Shown here: piece by piece, positions 39,301 through 50,447 of the stretch | How the letters are laid out: every line of letters starts with the position of its first letter | Numbering within the stretch: the stretch's first letter is position 1 | Assembly (NCBI GenBank): GCA_030180135.1 | Contig: CM058233.1 | Span: 56,750,500 to 56,814,499 of the forward strand | Origin: Orychophragmus violaceus | Taxonomy: Eukaryota > Streptophyta > Magnoliopsida > Brassicales > Brassicaceae | Reading direction: 5' to 3' | Length of the DNA: 64,000 bases | Translations under genes and position numbers: made by a program | The notes under the pieces: model-generated | Told to the model about the DNA's origin: nothing | The model's database searches: none | The model's input: only the letters and a program-made list of their open reading frames with translations

Positions 39301-40339
39301 CTGGAACTTTCGCTCCATTCCCAACTCGTAGCTCCACTTGTCCTTGCTTCAGCCTTCTACTGTTGCTGAGTGCCTGCATATTAGTACAAATATGAGCCCC
39401 ACAACCAGTATCCATAACCCATGAGGTATTATCAGAAGTAGCTGTATTAACTTCTATAACAAAAATACCTGTCGAAGAAGTCTCGAGAGTCTTCTTCTTC
39501 AATTCCTTTAGACCTTCTTGGAATTTCTTACATTCTCTCCTCCAATGCCCTGGTTCTTTACAGAACCTGCATATGTCAGTTGGCCCAGCCTTGGACTTGG
39601 GCTTGGGCTTTGGCGTGTCCTTGTCCGCGACTTGGACAGCCTTGGCCTTTCCCTTATCCTTAGCAGAGGATTTCTTAAACCCCTTGCCCTTTTGCACCAT
39701 AAGCACATTGGGGTCCTTGGCGGTTTTCCTCAAATTGGGCTCTGCAGTCTTGAGCATTCCGTGAAGCTCAGGCAATGTCTTACTCAAGCCATGCATGTTA
39801 AAGTTCAGAATGAACTGATCATAGCTTGCAGGTAATGACTGCAGAATGATGTCGCAAGCAAGTTCCTGGCTGATAGGGCAGTCGAGTTTCTGAAGATGAT
39901 CGAGATAACCCATCATCTTCAAGACATGAGGACTCACTGCCGCATTTGCAGCCAACTTACAGTCTAAGAGGTTCTTAACTGTCTGAAACCTCTCAGTCCT
40001 TGCTTGCTCCTGAAAAAGCGATTTCAGGCTTGCCATTATCTCAATTGGTGACAACACACTCTCGAACTGCATTTGCAGCTAAGCAGTCATTGTCGCCAAC
40101 ATAAGGCAATACACATCATTTTCATCTGACGAATGCTTTTCCCAAGCATTATGCAGAGTCCTGGCGGCATTGTTAGCAGGCCTCTCGGGGAGAGGATCAC
40201 GAAGGACATAATCCTTCTTCTCCTGCTTGAGGACCAGCCTCAAGTTCCTTGACCACGTCAGGAAGTTCGTTCCAGTCAGCTTCTCCTTCTCGAGAACAGA
40301 CCGGATTGAGAATGTGTTTTGTGTGCTTGTAGTAGTCAT
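36362..40339 (-). CDS. Copia Gag-Pol polyprotein with one in-frame stop
   Basis: ATG at 40339 (MTTTSTQNTFSIRSVLEKEK). One frame of about 1,326 codons, broken only by TAG at 40079-40081 (codon 87, inside Gag). Domains: Gag with zinc knuckle CRFCKEPGHWRREC (about 39571-39530); protease WVMDTGCGAHIC (about 39423-39387); integrase HHCC region (HCRLGHISEKR ... CEKCESCMMGK) and core (HTDVCGPM, SDRGGEYLS, NGVSERRNRTL); RT (CKWIFKKKIDVDGNVQIYKA, WQMDVKTAFLNG, LYVDDILLLG at about 37333-37345); RNase H (CDNNGAIAQAKEP) ending ADPLTKPLPRPKLEFL. Length and order are standard for Copia. The lone stop may be a recent inactivating mutation or a sequencing error; its context is not a readthrough consensus. 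Confidence 0.9.
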
Positions 40340-41918
40340 AGCTGAAATATATAGATAAAAAGGTTATTAGTTAAAATGTTCAATATGATTAATCTTATAT
40401 TATAATTAATATGATCAATCATGCATTATATTCAATAACTTAAGTTACCCTCAATAGAATATAATGATTCCAAGATCCACATATAACTAAGATCAAAGTG
40501 GGCCACTGGCCGTCACCCAACCTTAGCTTATATCGGTAAGCCCTATGTCGGCTAATTATATCCGTGATATAACTCTTGGTTGTGAATCTGGGCCCGAGGC
40601 CCAATTCACTCTGATGTCTCAAGGCCCGGGACTCCCGATGGCCTAGTCAAGAAAACCAGACTATACAGTCATGTAATCATTAATGTCTGGGACTCCCAAT
40701 GACATTTATGAATCACAAACCGTCTTATCCACGCAAAAGTAGACACCCTCACACTGTAAGGCCATGAATACAATTGAATGGGCTTCGACAGCTGACATAG
40801 CCTGGACAAGACATCCAACGCTTGATATTATTTGAGGTTCGTAGGTTTATTAAAATTTCATTCCCAAAATAGAAGATTACTATTTCGGGAAACTTTCTAT
40901 TTTTGGAAACCTACTATTTTTGGAAACTTTCTAAAATTGGAAACTTTCTAAAAACGGAAACTTTCTAACTTTAGAAATCTCTTAAAAATCCAAAACCCGC
41001 AAATCTAGAAACTTCTATTTTAAGAAACTTTCTAATTTCAAAATTTCGAAAACTTTAATTTAAAATCGACTTTATAATTTTATAAAATAAATTTTAAATT
41101 AATCTGAAGAAAGACTCAAATAATTGGCCCAATTGTTTTAACTTCTTGGCCCGAGGCCCAAGAATTGGTCCATGTCCAAGACATGACCCAATTGTCCAAT
41201 TAAATGACATAACCGGTCTGGTTCATTAAAATTGGTCTAACCAAATTTTAATTACTACGATGACCACAATTGTCAACCGGTTATTTACTAAACCGGATTT
41301 TCTCAATTTATTTGGTCCAACCAAATCAAATTAGAAAATCCTGGTTTAGGCACAAAATCCAATAATTCTTTCGACATTGGATTTCTTATCCCGGTTTAAC
41401 CAGACTTAATAAAATTATTAAATCTGTTTATCAAACCAGGACGAATTAATTTTAATCAAATTTTAAACCGAACCGTTAACCGAATTGGTCACGAACCGAA
41501 CCGAATTGGTCACGGCCGTGACCTAGCTCCTCGATCATGATCGACCAGCCGCAAAACGTGCGATCCAAGATCCACGATCGGGATGGCCGATCCTCACGTG
41601 ATCGTCTCGCGAGCTGGACGGGACGGTGCTGGCCGAGACGCACAAACGCGATCCAAGCGAAGCTCGCGCCTCTCGGTCGATCGGTCGACCAATCCATGCT
41701 ATCGATCGATCGATACATGCGATTTGTTTGGTCGATCGGATCAACTTTCGGCCGATCGCTTACCAAGTCATATAGCTTGGTTCGCGATTTCAAATATGTT
41801 TAGATTTTAATTCTTGTTTCTTAAGTGATTTATCTTATCAGTAGTTGATTCAAAAACACTTTTAAACAAGAAAAACAGTCCTAAACATGAATCTAAACAA
41901 GAAAAACCAGAACCAATA
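40340..41918 (-). other. Leader of autonomous Copia
   Basis: About 1.6 kb, no gene. Contains an array of five to six GGAAACTTTCTA-like units (about 40885-41035), AACCGG-rich sequence (41200-41510) and a GATCG-palindrome-rich patch (41520-41765), in the same order as in the gag-only Copia leader. Confidence 0.6.
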
Positions 41919-41930
41919 GCTCTGATACCA
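41919..41930 (-). promoter_or_regulatory. Primer binding site of autonomous Copia
   Basis: TGGTATCAGAGC on the minus strand next to the 5' LTR; initiator tRNA-Met type. Confidence 0.9.
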
Positions 41931-41931
41931 C

Positions 41932-42568
41932 TGAAGGATGTTTTGGTTGATCCTGATTTAATTTTCAGATTCAGATTATCCTAAACATGCTGATCTAGGT
42001 TCTTCTTGAATAGAAACTTTGTTGATCTCACCTTTTACCTGTTTATGCAGCGGAAAGAGAGAACAGGTCAGAGATCAGAGAGCCACCGAGTGATAACTCC
42101 TCCAGAGGTTCACACACGCACACCAAGCAGGAAGAGAGGCTGCTAGACCGAGGAAGAGGAGGCGCAGACTGAGAGAGAGTTGGCGCAGAGAGGCTAGGGT
42201 TAGGGAGAAAGAGATTTGGGTTTTAGTTTATAAAACCCTTCTCTTTCCCTTTTGGGCTTTTGGGCCCAAATACCAATCTGATTAAATCCCTGGGATTTAA
42301 TCAGACCCATTAATCTCTCTCTAAGTACGACAAATGCCTGGCACTTTTACCGTACTTCTGCTAAGCCGTTCCTACACATTTTCCTGTTAGCTTAGGCGTG
42401 TGACCCATATGGGATCATATAATAAAGGCAATAAGTCCAAGACTTATAGATCATGAGCGGACTCTAGCAAGCCATCATGACCCCCAGTATTATATGACTT
42501 ATGTCTGATCATTGACATACTCTTACTTTCTAGAGACAGTACCGAGATTACTGGACACAATTCCAACA
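41932..42568 (-). repeat. 5' LTR of autonomous Copia
   Basis: 637 bp, minus reading TGTTGGAATTG ... CATCCTTCA. Confidence 0.92.
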
Positions 42569-43151
42569 GAAAGAGCGTTAAAACACCCAAGTGTCAATCC
42601 CACCCTACATTCCTCCCCACATTCCTAGGACGACATCATGCTGCTACTGCTTACACACCACCATGGATGATAAGGCATTCACAGAGACACTCAAAGTCTC
42701 TGTTGAAACCACCATAAGTTTGACCTCTTTTCCAAAAGTCAAGCTAATGACTTAAAACAAGCGCTGAGTGGGAGGCAACCCACTGTTAGGTTTAATTATT
42801 TTTCTTTCTCATTTTTTGGTGTTTTTCTTAGGATTTAACGTTTTTAGTTGTTTTTGTTAGTTATTAGATACAGAACACAAGTCTGGAGATGTGTGACGAT
42901 CGTTGCTCACATGCGCAACGGTCGTTGCATTTGGTTTAAATCGAAAATTAAGGTACGTTGAGCTAAACCGGAATCAATCTGGTTCAACAGGCATCGATCG
43001 TTGCCCCTAAAGCAACGATCGTTGCACCCACGACCAGGTAAGTTACCTTAAACCCTCTTTTCTCTTCTTCTCCATTTCTTTTGGTCGACACACCGAGAAC
43101 CTCCACCTAAAACTCATCATTTTCTTCATCAAATTTCTTGTTTCCGAGTGC

Positions 43152-43575
43152 TATATACTTATATTTAATCTCCTAATCCATTTCTCCCACTCTTCTCTCA
43201 CGAAATCAAGGTAATGCACTTCGATTTTCAGATTTTCGGATTAAATTTTTAGGGTTTTAAGAATTGGGAATGTTGGCCGAAATTGATGAATGCACGTTAA
43301 AATGGATATGATTTAGGTTGCTAGATGATATATTGTCGCCGATTGTGTGATTGATTGCATGACTTGGAACGAATTTTGTTGACTGTTGATTGCGGCCAGA
43401 ATCGCCCTGCAACGATCGCTGCCCTTGAGCAACGGTCGTTACTCGACGATTCTGGGGAAATGTTCGATTACTCGGAATCGCCCTGCAACGATCGCTACCT
43501 TAGTGCAACGGTCGTTGCACGACGATTCAACAGAGAGTTGCTGAGACTAATTTGTTCAAATTTTCTGTTTTGCAG
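43152..43575 (+). promoter_or_regulatory. Putative internal promoter and leader intron, Athila unit 2
   Basis: TATATA 43152-43157, donor GT at 43211, acceptor ending 43575, ATG next. Hairpin units at 43398-43453 and 43475-43528. All elements are preserved as in unit 1. Confidence 0.5.
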
Positions 43576-45111
43576 ATGGCAACCCAGAATCAACCCCGCA
43601 AGAAACGAGCACAGGCCGCAAGCGCCTCACGACAATACATTCCGCCACCGGAATGGTTGCACAGGGATTCAGATCCTCCACAGCCGTATCATTTGGTTCA
43701 TGCGACCATAGGACAACCATGGCCAAGGCCAGAGAAACTTCCGATTCAGTCTGATCGCATTTGGAGTGGTTCTATTAAGAGGATGCTCGGTACGGATGAT
43801 TTCACAGAGAGGCCGCTACACGAGTACTGGGACGAATACGACACTTTGTTGTATAATGGTTGGTGTGGTATGGAGATAGCGCCAACCAAGTTCGCTGATT
43901 ACTCAACCTGCAAGAGTCTCGGCATAGACACGCAGGTTATGGAGCTGTGCAGAGGCATTGGTCTAGGGACAATGCCGATGCAGCCTTACGATTTATACCC
44001 AGAGCTGGTAAGACAGTTGCTGGCCACATGCAGAGTTGTCTACCCAAACCCGGACAGCATGGATGCTCGAGGAGGCACTTTCACCTTCATGTGTCTCGGC
44101 GCCAGGTATCGAGTACCCCTTCTCGATATCTGTAGGATTTATGGGTTCAGCATTGAGCAGCCACACACCGACATGACCCTTCCATGGGAACCAGCAGAGG
44201 CAGTACAGTTCTGGCAGTACATTGGTGGTGGACGGTATCACTCACGGACTACGCCTGTTATTCAGGTTAGGCATCCGGTTCTCAGGTATGTCTTGCGTAT
44301 CTTGGGACGCACTCTATTGTGCAAGCATGAGGCCAACAAGATGCGCAAGAACGAGTTGGAGTTCCTATTTAGAGGACTGACAGAGCAGTTCAGGAGTACG
44401 GATGTGCGGAACTCGGCTAGGAAAGTCAACCTGGGAGCCGTATTTGCTCATCATCTTTGCGAGCTGCAGAAGAAGCCTTATGAAGGCGCGCGCAAGGAGA
44501 CAGTAGGGAGTCTTCTCACTCCTATTTTCAGACACTGCGGGATCCCTATGAGGGATACAGAGTGCGTTACCGAGCGCGAGTTTTTGGATCTCAGTCACTT
44601 GCAGAGTGCTACGTGGCTGAAGGAGGGACGAGTGTGGGTTTATTACGACCCTGAGGATACACAGTATGGTATTGATCTTCCTGCTGCTAGGTTGACTCAG
44701 GTTGATACCATTGATGCTTTGAGCTTCCGCCCTCCTGCCAGAGATCGACGCGCAGTGCCTACCATGGCTCATCCGCTGGGAGAGCCTTCTACGAGAGCTT
44801 CGTCCTCCTCTGCTCCTGCGCCAGCGCCTGCCCCAGCCGACGATGTGGGTCCCTTTCCAGAGCCTGCGATGCCTTACGGTGCATACTCTGAGGCAGAGTG
44901 GAGAGAGAGATCAGATGGTATGTTTCGAGTTTTCTGGAACTTCATGCGTACTTGCAGCTGCAGGAGGCCACCACAGGTTCAGCAGCCAGTACCCGCTTCT
45001 CGACGCAGACGACGATCCCCGACTCCTCCTCCCACGACTGACACTGATCCCGCAGCTGAGGCAGCCGATGACGATGCACTGTATGGAGGGATAGATGATG
45101 TTAGCGAGTGA
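43576..45111 (+). CDS. ATHILA ORF-1-type protein, unit 2 (511 aa)
   Basis: Intact copy of 14510-16045 with two residue changes seen (Q to L in the RQLQATC segment; T to A in DLPATRL). Same start logic: ATG directly after TTTTGCAG. Its element has lost the gag-like ORF to the Copia insertion, yet this frame is unbroken, as expected for a recent duplicate. Confidence 0.75.
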   Translation: MATQNQPRKKRAQAASASRQYIPPPEWLHRDSDPPQPYHLVHATIGQPWPRPEKLPIQSDRIWSGSIKRMLGTDDFTERPLHEYWDEYDTLLYNGWCGMEIAPTKFADYSTCKSLGIDTQVMELCRGIGLGTMPMQPYDLYPELVRQLLATCRVVYPNPDSMDARGGTFTFMCLGARYRVPLLDICRIYGFSIEQPHTDMTLPWEPAEAVQFWQYIGGGRYHSRTTPVIQVRHPVLRYVLRILGRTLLCKHEANKMRKNELEFLFRGLTEQFRSTDVRNSARKVNLGAVFAHHLCELQKKPYEGARKETVGSLLTPIFRHCGIPMRDTECVTEREFLDLSHLQSATWLKEGRVWVYYDPEDTQYGIDLPAARLTQVDTIDALSFRPPARDRRAVPTMAHPLGEPSTRASSSSAPAPAPAPADDVGPFPEPAMPYGAYSEAEWRERSDGMFRVFWNFMRTCSCRRPPQVQQPVPASRRRRRSPTPPPTTDTDPAAEAADDDALYGGIDDVSE

Positions 45112-46490
45112 GCGTAGTCTCCATTTTCAGACATTCGGTTCTGTATTCTGACTTTTTATCTTTTCTTGCACTTTTGTTTTTCATTTATTTAGGATTTGCT
45201 ATGTTTGGATGATTTGTATTTTGTTCGGTACTTCTTTTGCTTCGATTTTACTGTGTTTCTAGTGTTCTCAGCTTGCAGGTTTTTAAAAATTGACATAAAC
45301 CGACGGACTAACCTGCTAACTAGCTGTCTGATCCGATACACGCATTGCAACGATCGTTGCTGCTTTGAGCAACGATCGACACTCAACGAAAAATCGCCAA
45401 GTAACGGTCGATGCACTTAGTGCAACGATCGATGCGTGTGCGACAGAGGTAAAACCCGACAGAACTAAAACATCCATTAACAATTTTTCTTTCTTTTTAC
45501 CGATCCTTCACTGGACACTACTGGGGACAGTGTGTCTTAAGTGTGGGGGAGGTGCTACTGACTTTTGTTTTCTGTTTTCTTAAGAGTCAGTCCGTTTTTC
45601 AAAATTTTTGTTTTATTGAGTCAAAATTGTTTAAGTAAGAAACTATGATTTTCTGAGAAGATTTACAAGACTTGCAGGAACTTAAGTAACCATTGGGATG
45701 AAGTTGCAGGATCTATCTATGACTATTAGAAAACTCCATCACAGATCAACCTACTGGGAACACCCACATCACTTCAGGTATCAGAGGATCCTTTACTGAC
45801 TTCAACCTTAATACTGACTTAGATTTCTCACCTAAGGGCTTGGTATGCTTTATGTCGGATTCCCTGTTAGTTCTGACACAGCCTGTAAACCTGTCCTATT
45901 TAGTCCCCTTCTCCCCTTCTGTAAAGTAAAAAAAAAAAAAATAATAATAATAATAATAAACTGAGGATGAGTTAGTAACTCCGAAGTGGTCATGGGAATA
46001 GTAGCAAACACTATTATCTCTCATGTGATCCATGGAATGTGTCCAAAGTACACCCCATAACGGGAAGAACACTGATAAAAAAAATAAAATGATACCCAAT
46101 GGGGAAAAATCAGTTGTTAAAGAAGGGAAAGAGAAGAAAGGAACTAGAGAAAGATAGTATGGTGGTCTAGAGCTGATAAGGTAAGAATCCATGTGCCTTT
46201 AGATCGATACTCCTTAGGTGAGACCGCACTTAAATAATTGCAGAAGTCAGTAGGGAGAATTTGAATGCTTGAATGTGATTGTGGAGTTTACCTAGGACAG
46301 TTGCTAAGTGTGGGGGAAGTACATTGTGGTCTTGATATCCTGTGATTGATTTTTGCAGTGGTTTACTAAGGGGAATCTGAGTATTGTAGCTTCTAGGATG
46401 AAATGAGTTTCTGAAGAGTTTTCAAACCTCTTGACTACATTTAGTTCTTTGTCTTGCTTGAGGACAAGCAAGAGCTAAGTGTGGGGGAGT
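45112..46490 (+). other. Athila 3' noncoding region, unit 2
   Basis: As 16046-17425, with a shorter poly-A and longer (AAT)n microsatellite (about 45928-45959). Ends in hairpin and PPT. Confidence 0.6.
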
Positions 46491-47667
46491 TGATATACCA
46501 CGGATTTTATGGCTTTTAATCATGGTATATGTGTTATTTATCGAGTCTTTTACTATGTTTTAGAGTCTTTTCAGGTGTTTATTAGGTACAAACACATTTG
46601 GAGCATATTTGGTGATTTAGACACTTTCTGGAGCTAATTGAAGTATTTGGCCGAGAGATGGAGTTCACTGTCCGAAACAGAGAAAGGTGTCGATCGTTGC
46701 ATTCCTAGCATCGATCGATGCACCAGCGAAATGAGCCAAAAGACGGTTTAATAAAGAATGATGAAACTGCAGTCCTGCCCAGAAGTTCCTAATATTTACA
46801 AAGAAGCCCCAAAACGTGTTTTAGGATTATAATTAGGTTTTACAGCCACTTGTTAGGCGAAGCTTTTCTTACGTTAAGTTTTACTCAGAGAGAGTTGAGG
46901 GGCTGATCCTGATCTCAAAGGAGACTTGATTTTGAACCCCAGTTCTTATTTGATTATATGATATTTGGTTTTCTACTTATGATATCTTCTGTTTCGATGA
47001 ACATGTCTGAGTAGATCACCTGTTAGGTTGAAGGATTCTCCTCAAGGATTTCAGAGAATTATAGTTTAATTAATCTGTAGAGACCCATATCTGCTAGTTC
47101 TTTATCTAAGTTGTTCTTAATGCTTAATCTGGAGTAGCTAATCAGAGTTATGATGTTAGGTTGATTAATTCAGCGGAAGTTGGTTAATTTAACTAGAAAG
47201 AATTTAGATAAGCAATTAAACTTTGCGCAAACGGAAGTTTGGTTTAGGATAATTGTGAACATATCAAACTTGGACTTATTGCTAGTTTAATCTGTTAGTT
47301 CTCGCAAACGAAAGTTTGGTTTGCTGCACTTAGACTTAGAGAATTATCGCAAAGGAATTTGGTTAATTCTATATCAGTGTTTGAGTTCTAGAATAGTTAT
47401 TGATTGGATCTAGATAGATTGATTGCTTGCGTTCCTGATTTCCTGAGAACTCCTGAAACCTAACGCTTTGCCCTCTTGCTTACAAACTCACTTGATTTAC
47501 TTTGCTATTTCGTTTACTGTTTTCACATCTGCTTCGCTTAATTTAATCTGAATTACTAATAATCTATTGTGTGACTGAGAGTCCTCGTGGGATTCGATAC
47601 CTTATATACTACGATTGCATTAACTGTGCACTTGCAGTAGAATAGGGAAAACTATATAGACCTATCA
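46491..47667 (+). repeat. 3' LTR of Athila (unit 2)
   Basis: 1177 bp; small private differences (ATACCACGG, TTTTAATCATGG, AAATGAGCC). Confidence 0.9.
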
Positions 47668-47772
47668 TTTGGTTGGTTTTATGATTCGTTTTGCAAGAAC
47701 CTAGATCTGTTAAGATTATGTGTTAGGTTGAAACACGAGAATTAAACCTTGAACAAACACGATAATCCTTCA

Positions 47773-49556
47773 GTGGTATCAGAGCCAGGTTATTAGTTTC
47801 TTGTAATTTGGATCATAGGGCTGTTTAATTGTTTAGAGAATCAATTATGTTAAAATTGATTAAAACCATTAAAAACCCTAAATCGGCTAGCAAGTTTGGT
47901 CTCGGATCATTTGTTTGCTAGCGAGTTCTTGCATTAGCAAGATGTTTGCCCTAATCGTTTGTTTAGGTCTCGGCATGTTTAATTAATTGGCTCATTAATT
48001 GGCTCACGATGTGAGTATGCGTGTGCCGTATCGGATCATGCATGAGCCGATTAATAAAACCCTAAGCTCACTTTCGTTCATATGTGTGCGTGTGCCGATC
48101 GTGTGATGCCGAGAGAGGGACCGCGTGATCATGCTCATGATCGAATGCCGCAAAGACCGATCCTTAGCGATCGTGATGCAATGGCCGATCGATTGGGTGG
48201 ATTGACGATCGCATGGACCGCGTGATCAGTTGGCCGAGATCGATCTAAGATCGTGAGGCTGGGTCGGATCATGCGTGTGCCGAAGGTGTGATCGTCCGTG
48301 TGTGTGGCCGTGCGATGATCGATCGTTAACGATCGTGAGCAGCCGCTAGGTCTCGACTGATCATGGGCCATCGATTGCGTTTAATGGGCCGAGTTGGATC
48401 ATGGATCCGATTGTTTGGCCCATTAAAATTTTACGTCCCGCGAATAGTCAATCGGTTAAGCCGAGCTTCGCGGTTCGTTGCCCAAAACCACACCGATTAA
48501 CCGGTCCATTTATTTGGCGGTTAATTGTGTGTTTAAAGCCTTAAACCGCAAGTTAAATCAAATTGGCTAAAACACTAGGTGTTTCTTCCCGGTTTTGGAT
48601 TTAACTGAACCGATCCAATTTAATTGGTGGTTCAAGCGGTTAACCCAAATCGCGGTTTGCTGGAAATTATTTAATACATGGTATTATTTAATTTCTGGTT
48701 AAACCGGATTGAAATTCACAAATTGAATTTTAAACTAAACCGAAGGCTGGTCTAAGTTTGATTTGGTTGGACCAAATAATTTAGAGCTGGTCTGGTTTAG
48801 TAAATAACCGATGGTTTTGATAGTTAATTTGGTCTTGGACCAGAATTAATAAACCGGATCGGTTATGTCAAATTATTGGGCCAACTGGAATTCTATGGTC
48901 TTGGGCCAAGAATTGGGCCTATAATTTGTGACCCAACCCAAAATATTTAATAAAATATTAAATTAGAAATTTCTATTTTTAGTATGTTACTAAATTTAGA
49001 AAGTTTCTAAAAGAAGTAAGTTTCCCAAAATAGTAATCTTCTATTTTTGGAAATAAAACTTAAAAATCCTCAAAAACAATATCAAGCTTGGATGTCTTTC
49101 CAATCTTGTCAGCTACTTAACGCTTATTCGATTACAGATATGGCTTACAGTGTGAGGTGTCTGTTTTCGCATAAGTAAAGTAGTATATAGTCACTAATTT
49201 CATTGGGAGTCCCAGACTTTAGTGATTATTTGACTGTAAGAGATTGGTTTCCTTGACTGGGCCATCGGGAGTCCCGGGCCTTGAGACATCTGGTGAATTG
49301 GGCCTCGGGTCCAATTCACAACCGAGAGTTATATGAGATATAACTAGCTGTGTGTATGCTTACCAAGTAAAGCTAATTCCAAGTGACGGCCAGTGGCCCA
49401 CTTTGGATTTAGCTGAACATGGGTCTCGGAATCATTGCATTCTTATGAGGTTAAACAAAGAAATTTTGAATGCAATGCGAGTTTTCTTATAAGTTGTTAA
49501 GATTGCTCTTTTATGAACTAAATAACTAAAACTCTATTTATCTCTAAATTTCAGCT
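47773..49556 (+). other. PBS and leader of gag-only Copia, unit 2
   Basis: PBS TGGTATCAGAGC 47774-47785, then the same GATCG-rich and AACCGG-rich leader as 18721-20491. No gene. Confidence 0.65.
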
Positions 49557-50447
49557 ATGACTAGCACAAACAATCAAAACACTTTCTCGATCCGGTCTGT
49601 CCTTGAGATGGACAAACTGAACGAATCAAATTTCTTGACTTGGTCGCGGAACCTGAGGCTAGTCCTCAGGCAGGAGAGAAAGGACTATGTCCTTGAGAGA
49701 ACTCTCCCCGTGAGGATCGGGTCCAAGGCCTCTCATGCAGTACGTAATGCTTGGAATAAGCATTATGATGATGCGGTAGATGTGCGTGGTCTGATATTGG
49801 CTACCATGGACTCAGACTTGCAGAAGCAATATGAGAACATGGAATCGCCAATAGAGATGATCAGCAGCCTGAAATTGAGATTTCAGGAGCAGGTAAGAGT
49901 GGAGAGATACCAGTTGGTTAAATCTCTCACTAGCTGCAAGCTACCAAATGATCATCCAGTAAGTCCTCATGTCAGTAAAATGATGGGTTACATTGATAAC
50001 CTGAGGAAACTGGATTATCCAGTTAGCCAGGAATTGGCAACTGAGATCATTCTGCAGTCACTGCCGTCAAGCTATGATAAGTTCGTAAGGAACTATATTA
50101 AGAAAGGCTTAACGAAGACGTTGACTGAACTGCATGATATGCTCAAGACAGTTGAGCCAAACGTGAAGAGTACCCTGTACAATCTCATGAATGAGAAGGG
50201 TAGGTTTACTAAACCTAATGCTGACAAGGGTGAAGACAAAGTTGTCCAAATTTTGAATCATGGCAAGCGCGTGTCTTCTGAGCCCGAGTCAGATACCTCT
50301 TACGTAGATAAGTGCTGCTACTGTAAAGAGACTGGGCATTGGAAAAGAGATTGCATTAAATTCATGGAAGATTATGAGGAGTTGAAGTTGATGTATGAGA
50401 CTACTTCCTCAGGTATTCATGTTATTACTTCAAGTTATACCTTATAG
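49557..50447 (+). CDS. Copia Gag, unit 2 (296 aa)
   Basis: Complete duplicate of 20492-21382 (UBN2-type Gag with CX2CX4HX4C knuckle), with one residue change near the N-terminus (KLNG to KLNE). It ends at the same TAG before the eroded protease. Confidence 0.9.
   Translation: MTSTNNQNTFSIRSVLEMDKLNESNFLTWSRNLRLVLRQERKDYVLERTLPVRIGSKASHAVRNAWNKHYDDAVDVRGLILATMDSDLQKQYENMESPIEMISSLKLRFQEQVRVERYQLVKSLTSCKLPNDHPVSPHVSKMMGYIDNLRKLDYPVSQELATEIILQSLPSSYDKFVRNYIKKGLTKTLTELHDMLKTVEPNVKSTLYNLMNEKGRFTKPNADKGEDKVVQILNHGKRVSSEPESDTSYVDKCCYCKETGHWKRDCIKFMEDYEELKLMYETTSSGIHVITSSYTL

Larger units (their letters stand above)
34875..42568 (-). mobile_element. Young autonomous Ty1/Copia element
   Basis: 7,694 bp, plus reading TGAAGGATG ... 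TTCCAACA, TSD GAAAG at 34870-34874 and 42569-42573. LTRs are 637 bp each, with three differences seen by eye (TTTTAAG/TTTTCAG, GCAGGGAGG/GCAGAGAGG, CCTTGG/CCTGGG). It has a PBS, long leader, full-length gag-pol and PPT. It is present only in unit 2, so it inserted after the duplication. The LTR is clearly related to that of the gag-only Copia (shared TCTAGAAAGTA and CATGATGGCTTGCTAGAGTC blocks). Confidence 0.93.
32310..47667 (+). mobile_element. Non-autonomous Athila (unit 2), interrupted by autonomous Copia
   Basis: Same insertion as 10939-18602: TSD TTTGG at 32305-32309 and 47668-47672. It is split at 34875-42568 by the minus-strand Copia. PBS 33493-33510; PPT hairpin 46453-46472. Confidence 0.9.
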
